Positions 40,547 to 49,444 of a stretch of DNA of 64,000 bases are shown here, piece by piece. A program made the translations under genes and the position numbers. The stretch is from Paraburkholderia sp. BL21I4N1 (GTDB taxonomy: Bacteria > Pseudomonadota > Gammaproteobacteria > Burkholderiales > Burkholderiaceae). Every line of letters starts with the position of its first letter. Position 1 is the first letter of the stretch. The stretch is taken from the NCBI RefSeq assembly GCF_002973525.1, contig NZ_PVEN01000021.1:57179-121178 (forward strand), given 5' to 3'. A model generated the notes under the pieces. It did not search any database, was not told the DNA's origin, and saw only the letters and a program-made list of their open reading frames with translations.

Positions 40547-42946
40547 ATGGCAGACCTCACATCGTCCGTGTCTTCGAGCCTTGAAGACAACTGCGCAAGA
40601 GAACCCATCCACATTCCCGGCGGCATCCAGCCGCATGGCTTTCTGTTCAGCCTCGCCGCCGACGGCACGGTGCTGCAGGTCAGCGCGAATATCACCGCCA
40701 TCACCGGCCTGCCGCCCGAGCGCGCGTTGGGCGAACCCGTCGCGCAACTCGTGGACGACGCGTGGGCCGCGCGCATCGTCGAGGCGCTAGGCACGCATCG
40801 CGAAGACGGCATTCCGCTGTATCTCGGCTCCATGAGCGACCCGCGCGCGCGCCGCGCCGGTACGCCGCCTTCGCACGAGGCCGGTACACCGGGCAGACCG
40901 TTCGCGGTGATCGTGCATCGTCATCAGGACATTGCGATCGTCGAGCTGGAACCGGCGCGCGGCACGCTCGACGTGTTCTCGTCGATGTACCCGTTGGTGC
41001 GCACGTTCATCAACCGTCTGCAGGAGGTGGACGGCGTCGACGGCCTCGCGCAATTGGCCGCCGACGAAGTACAGCGCATCACCGGCTTCGGCCGCACGAT
41101 GGTCTACAACTTCGACGAAGCCGGCAGCGGGCACGTGATCGCCGAACATATCGAGCCGGGCTATGCGTCCTATCTCGGCCAGCGCTTCCCGAGCGCCGAC
41201 ATTCCCGCGCAAGCGCGTGCGCTCTATGTGCGCAACCGCATCCGTCTGATCGCCGACGCCGACTACCAAGCCGCGCCGCTTGTGCCGCCATTGCATCCGT
41301 CGACAGATCGGCCCACCGACCTCACCTACTCGTCGCTGCGCAGCGTCTCGCCGGTCCACGTGCAGTACATGAAGAACATGGGCACGCTGTCGTCCATGTC
41401 GATGTCGATCGTGGTGTGCGGCAAACTGTGGGGGCTGATCTCCTGCCACCACGACAGCGCACGGGTGCCGCCGTTCGAAGTGCGCAGCGCGTGCGAGCAC
41501 ATCGCCCAGGTGCTGTCGCTGCAAATCGAAGCGAAAGAAGCCCATGCGGAATCCGAATACCGCCTTGCGTTGCGTCGCACGCTCGCGCGCTCGCTCGCCG
41601 CGATGGCCAACACGGACAGCTTCGCCGACGCGCTCGTCGACACCCCCAAAGATCTGCTCGGACTGACCGCGTCGGACGGCGCGGCGATCGTCTTCGACGG
41701 ACGCATTCTGCTGGTCGGCGCCACGCCGTCCGAAGCGGCCGTGGCGACGCTCGTCGAATGGCTCGACACGCAGGTCGACGACACGTTCGCCACCGACTCG
41801 CTCGCCACCGCCTGCCCGGTTTTGCCGGCTCATCCGGACTATGCCGGCCTGCTCGCCGTGTCGATCTCGAAGCTGTTTCGCAACTACGTGCTGTGGTTTC
41901 GCGAGGAAGTCGTGCAGACGATCCAATGGGCCGGCGACCCGCGCGCGAAACTGGCCGGCCTCGCCGATTCGCTGTCGCCGCGCAAGAGCTTCGACGTCTG
42001 GACCGATACGGTGCGAGGCCATTCGCTCGCGTGGCGTCCCGCGGAACTCGAAATCGCGCTCGAATTCCGCACCGCGCTGCTCGGCATCGTGCTGCGCCGC
42101 GCCGAGGAACTTGCGCAGCTGGCGCTCGAACTCGGGCGCGCGAATAAGGAACTCGAAGGCTTTTCCTACACCGTCTCGCACGATCTGCGCGCACCGCTGC
42201 GGCATATCGTCGGCTTCGCCGATCTGCTGCGCGACATGGAGAGCGAGCGCCTGTCCGAACGCGGCCGGCATTTCGTCGAGCGGATCATGTCGTCGGCGCG
42301 CTTCGGCGGCAAACTGGTCGACGATCTGCTCGCCTTCTCGCAGATGGGCCGCGCGGCGCTGCGTGCGCAATCGGTCGACGTGACGTCGATGGTCAACGCG
42401 CTAATCGCCGACGAAGCGAAAGAGGCCGCGCCGCGCGAGATCGCCTGGCAGGTCGGCAAACTCGGTCACGTCACCGCCGACGCGGTTTTACTACACGTGG
42501 TGCTCCGAAACCTGATTGAGAACGCGGTAAAATTCACGTCCACCCGCGAACATGCCGTGATCGAAATCGGCCGTCATGCGGGCGAAGCGGAACTCGCCGG
42601 TCAAGACGTTTTCTTCGTCAAAGACAACGGTGTCGGTTTCGACATGCGCTATGTCGACAAACTCTTCGGCGTCTTTCAACGGCTGCATCGTGTCGAGGAA
42701 TTTCCCGGCACGGGCATTGGGCTTGCTGGCGTCAAACGCATCGTCGAGCGGCATGGCGGAAAAGCCTGGGCCGTCGGCGAAATCGGTCAGGGCGCGGCGC
42801 TGCATTTCTCGCTGCCGCAGGTCTTCGTTGCCGACGCCAGTCAGGGCGAGGAGTCCGCGGCGGCGGCGGTGGCGCGGCTGACCGCGTTGTCGCCGGGCAA
42901 GCGCTTCCGCCCGGTGCCGAAGGAGTCGAAAGATGAACCGAAATGA
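40547..42946 (+). CDS. bphP: Bacteriophytochrome histidine kinase
   Basis: 799 residues from ATG 40547 (GGAG six bases upstream). Layout PAS (~16-115), GAF (~140-305), PHY (~320-500), HisKA (phospho-acceptor His near 545 in SYTVSHDLRAPLRHIVGFA) and HATPase (~640-770, NLIENAVKF, DNGVGFD, GTGIGLAGV). Cys16, in NCAREPIHIPGGIQPHG, is the biliverdin attachment site of bacterial phytochromes, and FPSADIPAQARALYVRN is the chromophore-pocket motif. It should sense red/far-red light and phosphorylate the response regulator encoded 9 bases downstream. The haem oxygenase gene for biliverdin lies 2.2 kb away on the opposite strand. Confidence 0.95.
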   Translation: MADLTSSVSSSLEDNCAREPIHIPGGIQPHGFLFSLAADGTVLQVSANITAITGLPPERALGEPVAQLVDDAWAARIVEALGTHREDGIPLYLGSMSDPRARRAGTPPSHEAGTPGRPFAVIVHRHQDIAIVELEPARGTLDVFSSMYPLVRTFINRLQEVDGVDGLAQLAADEVQRITGFGRTMVYNFDEAGSGHVIAEHIEPGYASYLGQRFPSADIPAQARALYVRNRIRLIADADYQAAPLVPPLHPSTDRPTDLTYSSLRSVSPVHVQYMKNMGTLSSMSMSIVVCGKLWGLISCHHDSARVPPFEVRSACEHIAQVLSLQIEAKEAHAESEYRLALRRTLARSLAAMANTDSFADALVDTPKDLLGLTASDGAAIVFDGRILLVGATPSEAAVATLVEWLDTQVDDTFATDSLATACPVLPAHPDYAGLLAVSISKLFRNYVLWFREEVVQTIQWAGDPRAKLAGLADSLSPRKSFDVWTDTVRGHSLAWRPAELEIALEFRTALLGIVLRRAEELAQLALELGRANKELEGFSYTVSHDLRAPLRHIVGFADLLRDMESERLSERGRHFVERIMSSARFGGKLVDDLLAFSQMGRAALRAQSVDVTSMVNALIADEAKEAAPREIAWQVGKLGHVTADAVLLHVVLRNLIENAVKFTSTREHAVIEIGRHAGEAELAGQDVFFVKDNGVGFDMRYVDKLFGVFQRLHRVEEFPGTGIGLAGVKRIVERHGGKAWAVGEIGQGAALHFSLPQVFVADASQGEESAAAAVARLTALSPGKRFRPVPKESKDEPK

Positions 42947-42955
42947 GGAAACAGC

Positions 42956-43393
42956 GTGCTACGACCGATCCTGCTAGTAGAAGACAATCCAAACGACGTT
43001 GAACTCACGCTGATCGCGCTGGAGAAAACGCGCCTCGCGAACCCGGTCGTGTCGTTACGCGACGGCGCGGAAGCGCTGCAATATTTGCGGCGCGAAGGGC
43101 AATGGGCGGATCGGTCGGAAGAAAATCCGGCGGTGATTCTGCTCGACAAGAAACTGCCGAAGATCGACGGTCACGAGGTGCTCAAGGCCGTGCGTGGCGA
43201 CGATAATCTCAAGCGGATTCCGGTGGTGATGCTGACGTCGTCGCGTGAGGAAAGCGACCTGCTGCGTAGCTACGATCTCGGCGTGAATGCCTACGTGGTG
43301 AAACCGGTCGCGTTCGACGACTTCATGGCCGCGATCAACGACCTCGGCATGTTCTGGGCGGTGCTGAACGAACCGCCGCCTTATTCTCGTTGA
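42956..43393 (+). CDS. Single-domain response regulator, phytochrome-associated (Rcp1-like)
   Basis: 145 residues from a GTG, 9 bases after bphP. It is a lone receiver domain: the acidic pocket LVEDNPNDVELTL, phospho-acceptor Asp64 in ILLDKKLPKIDG, the Thr/Ser MLTSS and the Lys in VVKPVAFDDF. The DKKLP form and the C-terminal extension are typical of phytochrome partners such as Rcp1. There is no output domain, so it must signal by protein contact or phosphorelay. Confidence 0.92.
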   Translation: MLRPILLVEDNPNDVELTLIALEKTRLANPVVSLRDGAEALQYLRREGQWADRSEENPAVILLDKKLPKIDGHEVLKAVRGDDNLKRIPVVMLTSSREESDLLRSYDLGVNAYVVKPVAFDDFMAAINDLGMFWAVLNEPPPYSR

Positions 43394-43466
43394 GCGCGCT
43401 TGAGCGCTTGAGGGGTTGAGAGGTTGCGCGCCGCACGTTGAGCGCGCCCCGGTCGGCGCGCGCCGC

Positions 43467-45125
43467 TCAGCGATACACCGGCAATCTGACCCGGAACGTC
43501 GCGCCCTGCCCCAAGCCTGGGCTCTCGGCTACGATCGTGCCGCCGTGCAGATCCACGAGATTCTTCACCAGCCACAATCCCAGACCCAACCCCGCCACGC
43601 GTCCGGAGCCTTCCGGACTGAATTGCTGGAAGCGCTCGAAAATCCGCTCCAGCGATTCCCCATCCAGACCCAGACCCGTATCGCGAACCGACAATTCAAC
43701 GCGCTCGCCTTCGGCTCGCACCGACAGCGTGACGCTGCCTTGCGGGCAGAACTTCACCGCGTTCGACACGAGATTCCAGACCACCTGCTTCATGCGGCTT
43801 TCGTCGGCAAGCACGGTCGCGGACGTGAGGTCGTCGGCGATCAGTTGCAGGCCCTTGGCTTCGGCATGCATGCGCATGTCTTCGGCGATGATGCCCGCCA
43901 GCGCACCGAGATCGACCGGCTGCAGATTGACCGACAGTTTGCCCGTCACGATCGCGCCGCTGTCGAGCAGATCGTCGACCATGTGCGAAAGCTGGCGGGC
44001 GTTGCGTCGAATGACGTCGGTGGCGCGCGTGATATGCGACGGATCGGCCGCTCGCTGCAGCAGATCGGTCCACGACAGAATCGCCGACAACGGCGAGCGC
44101 AATTCGTGGCTAACGGTGGTGACGAAATGATCCATGGCCATCGCGAGACGTTCGCTGTGTTCGCGCGCACGTTTTTCCGACGCGGCGATTTCCCGCTGCT
44201 CCAGTTCCACTTCCTTGCGCGCGGTGATGTCGAGCGTGAAGCCGATCACCGAACTCAGCGTGTTGTCCGACGAAAACCGGCCGACGCCGCGCACCAGAAT
44301 CCAGCGGATCGCGCCGCTCGCCCAGCCCACGCGATAGTCGACATCGAAATGCTCGTGGCTCGCCAGCCCCTGATGCATCGCATCGCGTACGCGGTCGCGG
44401 TCGTCGGGATGCACGATCTCCTCGAGCAGGCGCTGTTCGGTGAGCACCGAGGTCGCGTCCAGGCCAAGGTTGCTCTTGCATTGGTCGGTGCATTCGATCA
44501 CGCCGGTCGCGGGGTCGAGTTCCCATGCGCCGAGTTGCGAAAACGCGAGCGCCAGATGAAAACGCTCCTGATGTTCGCGCAACTGGGCTTTCGCTTCGTC
44601 AGCGAGCAAAAGACGCAGTTGCGCCTGCGAACGCAGCTTTGCGCGCTCGCGCTGGTCGCGTTCGTAGTTGGACATACCCTCAGTGACTTCGCTGACGCGT
44701 AGCGCGATCTGGCCGCCCTGCCCTTGATGCGCACCCAGCAGGCTCGCCTTGATCTTCCAGTAGCGCGGCACGTCGCCGTTGCTCTCGCCGTCCTTGCCGC
44801 CGTCGCCGCGACGAAACCCGGGCATCTCATAGCGAAACAGCGGCGACCATTTCGCCTCGCCCACCGACAACTCGCGCAGCGCGCTGCCTAACCAGGCACG
44901 GCGCGCTTCGCGCTGCTCCGCGGGACCGAACTGGTTGACGTCGAAAATCGATTTGCCCAGCAAGTCGCTTAACGACTGCCCCATCAACTCGAGATAGCGC
45001 GCATTGGCCAGCACGATCTCGAAGCGACGATTGAGGATCAGATACGCATCCGGCAACGACTCGAAGGCGGTCGCCGCGTCGAACCGCTGCGACGGGTGGG
45101 AGGGATTCTGGTGGCGGCTATCCAT
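43467..45125 (-). CDS. PAS domain-containing sensor histidine kinase
   Basis: 552 residues from ATG 45125. Two PAS regions: residues ~18-130 (SLPDAYLILNRRFEIVLAN) and ~190-310 with its PAC end (VIGFTLDITARKEVE). They are followed by HisKA (His near 339, TTVSHELRSPLSAILSW) and HATPase (NLVSNAVKFCP, DTGLGLDGE, GLGLGLWLVKNLVDLHGG). There is no membrane helix, so it is cytoplasmic. It follows bphO by 20 bases and converges with the bphP response regulator, so it may act on the same phosphorelay. The ligand of the PAS domains is not evident. Confidence 0.92.
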   Translation of the reverse strand: MDSRHQNPSHPSQRFDAATAFESLPDAYLILNRRFEIVLANARYLELMGQSLSDLLGKSIFDVNQFGPAEQREARRAWLGSALRELSVGEAKWSPLFRYEMPGFRRGDGGKDGESNGDVPRYWKIKASLLGAHQGQGGQIALRVSEVTEGMSNYERDQRERAKLRSQAQLRLLLADEAKAQLREHQERFHLALAFSQLGAWELDPATGVIECTDQCKSNLGLDATSVLTEQRLLEEIVHPDDRDRVRDAMHQGLASHEHFDVDYRVGWASGAIRWILVRGVGRFSSDNTLSSVIGFTLDITARKEVELEQREIAASEKRAREHSERLAMAMDHFVTTVSHELRSPLSAILSWTDLLQRAADPSHITRATDVIRRNARQLSHMVDDLLDSGAIVTGKLSVNLQPVDLGALAGIIAEDMRMHAEAKGLQLIADDLTSATVLADESRMKQVVWNLVSNAVKFCPQGSVTLSVRAEGERVELSVRDTGLGLDGESLERIFERFQQFSPEGSGRVAGLGLGLWLVKNLVDLHGGTIVAESPGLGQGATFRVRLPVYR

Positions 45126-45145
45126 AAGCGTAGTCCAGGCTCGCT

Positions 45146-45814
45146 TCAATCGACGTTCGCGCACGCCGCCGACGTGGGGCATTGCGCGAGTTCGATCAGA
45201 CGGTCGAATGCGGCGGCCGCACCACGGCACGCTGCGTCGATCGTGGCGGGTGTGTGGACCTCGGCCGACAGCGCGCGGATAAAGGCCTGCCAGCGTGCGC
45301 CGAGCGTCTCGCGGCCGGCGGCGAGGTAACTGAGCGGATGGGGCGCGAGGCGCGCTTTCAGACGCGCGTACAACACCGCGCCGCCGAGTTGCGACCCTTC
45401 GATCACGTAGCAGACGCCCCACCGGTAAGCGGCGCTTTGCGCGCCGCGCCAGACCGGTAGGCGAGCCGGCGCGCTCACGTCGACGCGCACCGCTTGCCGG
45501 CGCGCCGCTGCGTGCGCAAGATCCGCATCGATCAACGCAAGCCGGTCGATGCGCGCAGGCAACGTGGACGCTTGCGGCCCGTCGTCGAATTGTCCAAGCC
45601 AGGCTTCGAGCGGTGCGAGCCAGTCGCGCAGTATGGCCAGATGCGCAAGATAATCGCGCAGCGCCACGCTCTCGACCGACAGCGGCATGATCGTGTGCAG
45701 CAGTTCATGACGCTGCGCGGTGGCGGCACGCAATGCGCCGAGCGCGCCGTCTTGACCCGGCGACACGCGGTTGACGGATTCTGGTGTGTCGATCAAACGA
45801 GTCCGGTTCAACAT
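45146..45814 (-). CDS. bphO: Biliverdin-producing haem oxygenase
   Basis: 222 residues from ATG 45814. The proximal haem ligand His36 lies in ALRAATAQRHELLH, and the distal helix reads YVIEGSQLGGAVLYARL, the form typical of bacterial HO with its Gly pair. It opens haem to biliverdin with O2, giving iron and CO, and so supplies the BphP chromophore. It is the first gene of a minus-strand pair with the PAS kinase. The -10 lies only ~17 bases before the ATG, so the leader is very short. Confidence 0.93.
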   Translation of the reverse strand: MLNRTRLIDTPESVNRVSPGQDGALGALRAATAQRHELLHTIMPLSVESVALRDYLAHLAILRDWLAPLEAWLGQFDDGPQASTLPARIDRLALIDADLAHAAARRQAVRVDVSAPARLPVWRGAQSAAYRWGVCYVIEGSQLGGAVLYARLKARLAPHPLSYLAAGRETLGARWQAFIRALSAEVHTPATIDAACRGAAAAFDRLIELAQCPTSAACANVD

Positions 45815-45830
45815 GATTGAGTAGCGAACG

Positions 45831-45857
45831 ATTATAGGGGCGCGTGCGCACACGCGC
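45831..45857 (-). promoter_or_regulatory. bphO promoter with adjacent inverted repeat
   Basis: On the minus strand a perfect TATAAT (45836-45831) lies 16 bases before the bphO ATG. Directly upstream is GCGCGTG-cgca-CACGCGC (45840-45857), a 7-bp inverted repeat occupying the -35/spacer zone, where no -35 consensus is seen. This is the arrangement of an activator or repressor site. Confidence 0.45.
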
Positions 45858-46019
45858 GATAGCCGATTTGCACGGGGTGCTTCAGGCGCGGCAGCATGCG
45901 ATTGCGGCCCGACGCGCGGATCGATTCGCGGGCCGACTCACGCACCAATGCGTTCGCAAAGAGCCTGCAAACCGCGCGACACGGCGTACGGATCACATGC
46001 GAACCCACCGCACCGAGCG

Positions 46020-46829
46020 TCAGGCAGCAACCGGGCAACCGGCCTGTTCGAGAGCGCTTTGCGCGTGATCGTGCAGGTCGCCGCTGGTCAGCGAGGCATC
46101 CGGCGAGCGCACCCACGCGGCAATGCGCAGCGTCGCGCCGCCGTTGTCGGGATAGTCGGCCACGGTGATGACGGGCGCGAGCGTCGAGCCGCTCAGCACG
46201 CGCGGTTCGTCGGCGACGAGTTTCTTCAATTCGCCGATCGCGGCATCCACGTCCTTGCGCTCGGCGAGACCCACTTCGACCTCGATGCGCTGCGTGCCGC
46301 CGCTGCTGTAGTTGATCACCGGATTGCTCCATATCTGGCTATTCGGCACGAACACCGCGTTACCGTCGCCACGTTCGATGCGGGTGGTGAACAGCCCCAC
46401 TTCGCGCACGATGCCGGCCGCGGCACCGCTGCCTTCGATCACGTCGCCGACGCGAAACGGCCGCAACATCAGCAGCATCATGCCGGCCGCGATGTTCTGC
46501 AGCGTGCCTTGCAACGCAAGGCCGATCGCGAGGCCGGCCGCGCCGAGCACCGCCAGCACGCTGGCCGTCGCGATGCCGACTTCGCCGAGCGCCGCGATGA
46601 ACACGAGCACGCGCACGGCCCAGGTACTCATGGCGGCCAGCATGGGCGCGAGCGTCGGGTCCGCGTGAGTGCGCGCGAGCGCGCGGGCGAACAGGTTGCC
46701 GGCGCGATTGGAGAGCCACCAGCCGACCACGAGGATCAGCACGGCAAGGACGATATGAAGGGCGTCGTGCGTCATCGTGACGAGCAGCGACGGCTGGAAA
46801 TGCAGGAGTCGGGCAAGGAGATCGTTCAT
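46020..46829 (-). CDS. MscS family small-conductance mechanosensitive channel
   Basis: 269 residues from ATG 46829. Three membrane helices: ~22-42, ~65-85 and the pore-lining TM3, VLAVLGAAGLAIGLALQGTL (~91-110). The beta domain follows, with FRVGDVIEGSGAAAGIVREVGLF and VFVPNSQIWSNPVINYS. The size matches MscS of E. coli (286 residues). It gates under membrane tension to release solutes at hypo-osmotic shock. No neighbour is coupled to it. Confidence 0.93.
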   Translation of the reverse strand: MNDLLARLLHFQPSLLVTMTHDALHIVLAVLILVVGWWLSNRAGNLFARALARTHADPTLAPMLAAMSTWAVRVLVFIAALGEVGIATASVLAVLGAAGLAIGLALQGTLQNIAAGMMLLMLRPFRVGDVIEGSGAAAGIVREVGLFTTRIERGDGNAVFVPNSQIWSNPVINYSSGGTQRIEVEVGLAERKDVDAAIGELKKLVADEPRVLSGSTLAPVITVADYPDNGGATLRIAAWVRSPDASLTSGDLHDHAQSALEQAGCPVAA

Positions 46830-46958
46830 GGGTCGTCGTTCCGTTGCGATAGGTTCACCCGGTGCAATTAAGCAGGATACGTTCCCGCCCTTTACAAATC
46901 GGCTGAAGCGGCACACGGCTTGCTCCGCAGCTAGCCGTCCATGGCCGGGAGCGCACTC

Positions 46959-47174
46959 ATGACCCAACCTCTGAAATTACACGACCGTGTCAGCTGGAAC
47001 ACGCCACAAGGGCTCACGCATGGCAAGATCGTGCGTGTCATTTCTACCCATACGACCGTGGACGGACGAACCGTCGATGCGTCGGCGTCCGACCCGCATT
47101 ACGAAGTGGAGAGTGACAGCAGCGGCAAGCATGCCGTGCATCGCGGGGCGGCGTTGCAGCGATTCAAGGCGTGA
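46959..47174 (+). CDS. DUF2945 (HVA1/TUDOR-like) small protein
   Basis: 71 residues from ATG 46959, with GGGAG upstream. The pattern LKLHDRVSWNTPQGLTHGKI, then DPHYEVESDSSGKHAVHRGAALQ is the DUF2945 fold, a single SH3/TUDOR-like barrel. The role is unknown; homologues are small cytoplasmic proteins. It ends 24 bases from the convergent PAS-GGDEF-EAL gene. Confidence 0.82.
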   Translation: MTQPLKLHDRVSWNTPQGLTHGKIVRVISTHTTVDGRTVDASASDPHYEVESDSSGKHAVHRGAALQRFKA

Positions 47175-47197
47175 AGAAGGCATGCAGCGCAGACGCG

Positions 47198-48910
47198 TCA
47201 AACCGCGCCCAACGGCTTCAGCAGATTGCACAACGCGGCGACCGTGATGGGCCTTGAAAACCAGAACCCTTGCGCCTCGTCGCAACCCAGCGCTTCGAGT
47301 TGCGCGGCCTGCTCCGCCGTCTCGACGCCCTCGGCCGTCACGCGCAACTTGAGCGCGTGCGCCATCGCGATGATGGCACCGACCAGCGCCTCGCATTGGG
47401 GATCGGTGTTCATGCGCATCACGAACGAGCGATCGATCTTGAGGCGGTTCAGCGGAAAGCGCGTCAGATACGCGAGACTCGAATAGCCGGTGCCGAAGTC
47501 GTCGAGCGCGACTTCCACGCCCAGTTCGCGCAGTGCATGCAGCGTCTCCAGGGCCTGTTCGGTGTCGCCCAGCAGCACGCCTTCGGTGATCTCGACTTCG
47601 AGGTAGGAAGGGTCGAGCGCGGCGTCTTCGAGCGCGCTGCGTATCGTCTCAAACAGGTTCTGCCGCTGGAACTGCTGCGGCGATACGTTGACGGCGATTC
47701 GCGGCAAGTTGCCCGTCAGGCGCAGCAGTTTGCCGGCGTCACGGCACGCGGTGTGGATCACCCATTCGCCGATTTTTTCGATCAGTCCGGCTTCTTCCGC
47801 GACCGGCACGAATTCGACCGGGCTGATCAGCCCACGCTGCGGATGATTCCAGCGCAGCAGCGTCTCGACCTGCGCGATGCGGCCGTTCGACAGCGTGACC
47901 TGCGGCTGATACACCAGATGCAGTTGCTGCCCTTCGAGCGCTTCCCGCAGCATCCGCTCGAGTTCGAAACGGCGCGCGGCCTGCCCTTCGAGCGCGGTGG
48001 AAAAGCGTCGCACCGCATTGCCATGCACCGCCGACGCCGCCGACAACGCCACGCCCGCGCGACGCATCAGCGTGGGCGCATCGGCGCCGTCGGCCGGATA
48101 CGCGACGATGCCGATACTCGCGGTAATGTTCAGCGCGGTGCCGCCGCAATCGATCGATTCGGCAATGCGGCCGAGCGCTTCGGTGGCGAAGGTTTCGGCT
48201 GCCGCGCCGCTTTCGTTGATCAGCAACGCGAATTGCGTGCCGCCGATCGACGCGATGGTGCCGTCGTTGGGAAACAGCCCGCGCAACCGCTCACCGACGA
48301 TCTGCAGCACCAGTTCGGCCGCATGCAGGCCGAGCGCGTCGCGCAGCTTGCGCAAATGATCGAGTTCGGCGATCACGACGCTGAAGCCGCTGCCGTTGCG
48401 CGCACAGCGCTCGATCATCATTTCGAGGCGTTCGGTGAAGAGCGTCTGATTCGGCAGGCGGGTCACGCCGTCGTGATGCGCGACGTACCAGAGCCGCGCT
48501 TCGGACAACGCATAGCGCGTCATGTCGATCGCGATGCCGACGTAGCGGGCCGGTTCGCCGGCGAGCGCCATACCGGTTTGCGCCGATTCCGTGACCAGCG
48601 GCGCCAGCGCGAGCACCACGCGAATCGTCGTACCATTGCGCCGCACGCAGGTCCACTCGCCTTCGTAGCGTGCGCCGATCGCCGCCAGCGGCGGCAACTC
48701 GGCGCGACGCTTCGCGAGTTCGGCCGGATCGAACACGGATTCGAAGGAGCGCGCGCCGAGCAGTTCGTCGGCGGCGAAACCCGTTAGCTTTTCGAAAGCG
48801 GCGTTGACGGTCTCCAACATACCGTCGGCCGTGCAGATGAACATGCCGTAAGGCGCCGACGCGAGCGCGGCGTCGCGCGTGTGCGCATCGGCATAAAGGT
48901 GATGTTGCAT
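47198..48910 (-). CDS. PAS-GGDEF-EAL protein, predicted c-di-GMP phosphodiesterase with degenerate GGDEF
   Basis: 570 residues. PAS/PAC at ~10-130 (SAPYGMFICTADGMLETVN), GGDEF-like at ~140-305, EAL at ~315-565. The GGDEF signature reads SIGGTQFALL, so the catalytic Asp-Glu is lost and cyclase activity is unlikely. The EAL domain keeps its ligands: QVETLLRWNHP, IAVNVSPQQF, EVEITEGVL, DDFGTGYSSLAYL, LKIDRSFV and TAEGVE, so it should hydrolyse c-di-GMP. The GGDEF part may act as a regulatory GTP site. No membrane segment is present. Confidence 0.9.
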   Translation of the reverse strand: MQHHLYADAHTRDAALASAPYGMFICTADGMLETVNAAFEKLTGFAADELLGARSFESVFDPAELAKRRAELPPLAAIGARYEGEWTCVRRNGTTIRVVLALAPLVTESAQTGMALAGEPARYVGIAIDMTRYALSEARLWYVAHHDGVTRLPNQTLFTERLEMMIERCARNGSGFSVVIAELDHLRKLRDALGLHAAELVLQIVGERLRGLFPNDGTIASIGGTQFALLINESGAAAETFATEALGRIAESIDCGGTALNITASIGIVAYPADGADAPTLMRRAGVALSAASAVHGNAVRRFSTALEGQAARRFELERMLREALEGQQLHLVYQPQVTLSNGRIAQVETLLRWNHPQRGLISPVEFVPVAEEAGLIEKIGEWVIHTACRDAGKLLRLTGNLPRIAVNVSPQQFQRQNLFETIRSALEDAALDPSYLEVEITEGVLLGDTEQALETLHALRELGVEVALDDFGTGYSSLAYLTRFPLNRLKIDRSFVMRMNTDPQCEALVGAIIAMAHALKLRVTAEGVETAEQAAQLEALGCDEAQGFWFSRPITVAALCNLLKPLGAV

Positions 48911-49333
48911 CGCGCCGGCCTTTGAATTTCCCAGGTGATAAAAGCAAACAAGCGTGTTCTTCGAACGTGGGGCGCAACCGGTCCGGCCTTGCGAAATCGC
49001 TGCGGCGTGCGTGCATGAATTTTCGCAGAAGCCGCTGCCGGACGAGCGCCCGGATTAGCCCGAATTGCCCCAGCATCCACTCATGTGCGCCGGCCAACCG
49101 TGCGTATGATAGCGGCTTTCCCGCCGCGCTCTCCTCGCGCCGGACGCGGATCGTTCACGCCAATCGTTTCCCTCGGTGTAATCCCCGATTCGCGCACTGC
49201 TTCCGCTGTCGTTCAGCCACCTTTCGCGCACGCATCGCACACCTCATACCGCGCCGGCTATGGCCAGGATATTCCATGCGTCATAAGTCAATGCGCATCG
49301 GCATTTCACGTCGCTGCACAGGGTGTCGCCGGA
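48911..49333. other. Divergent intergenic region
   Basis: About 420 bases between the PAS-GGDEF-EAL gene and the LysR promoter. Open frames here are short or are extensions of the neighbours with atypical composition. I see no RNA or repeat, and no clear promoter for the minus-strand gene. Confidence 0.4.
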
Positions 49334-49362
49334 TTGACGACCGCTATATCCATGGATATATT
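49334..49362 (+). promoter_or_regulatory. Promoter of the LysR gene with 16-bp palindrome over the -10
   Basis: TTGACG (49334-49339), a 17-base spacer and TATATT (49357-49362) make a strong sigma-70 promoter. The perfect palindrome TATATCCATGGATATA (49345-49360) overlaps the spacer and the -10. LysR proteins often repress their own gene from such a site. The start codon is at 49445. Confidence 0.6.
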
Positions 49363-49444
49363 TTGCTCGCACTTTCCCCGATACAAAGCGCCGTTCCGCC
49401 GCATCGATCCGCACGGATCAACACGCCACCGAGTCCCGCATTTC

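Noticed and set aside
49085..49444. 120-codon N-terminal extension of the LysR protein
   Set aside because: It would run across the strong promoter and palindrome at 49334-49362 and precedes the helix-turn-helix that normally starts at residue ~8.
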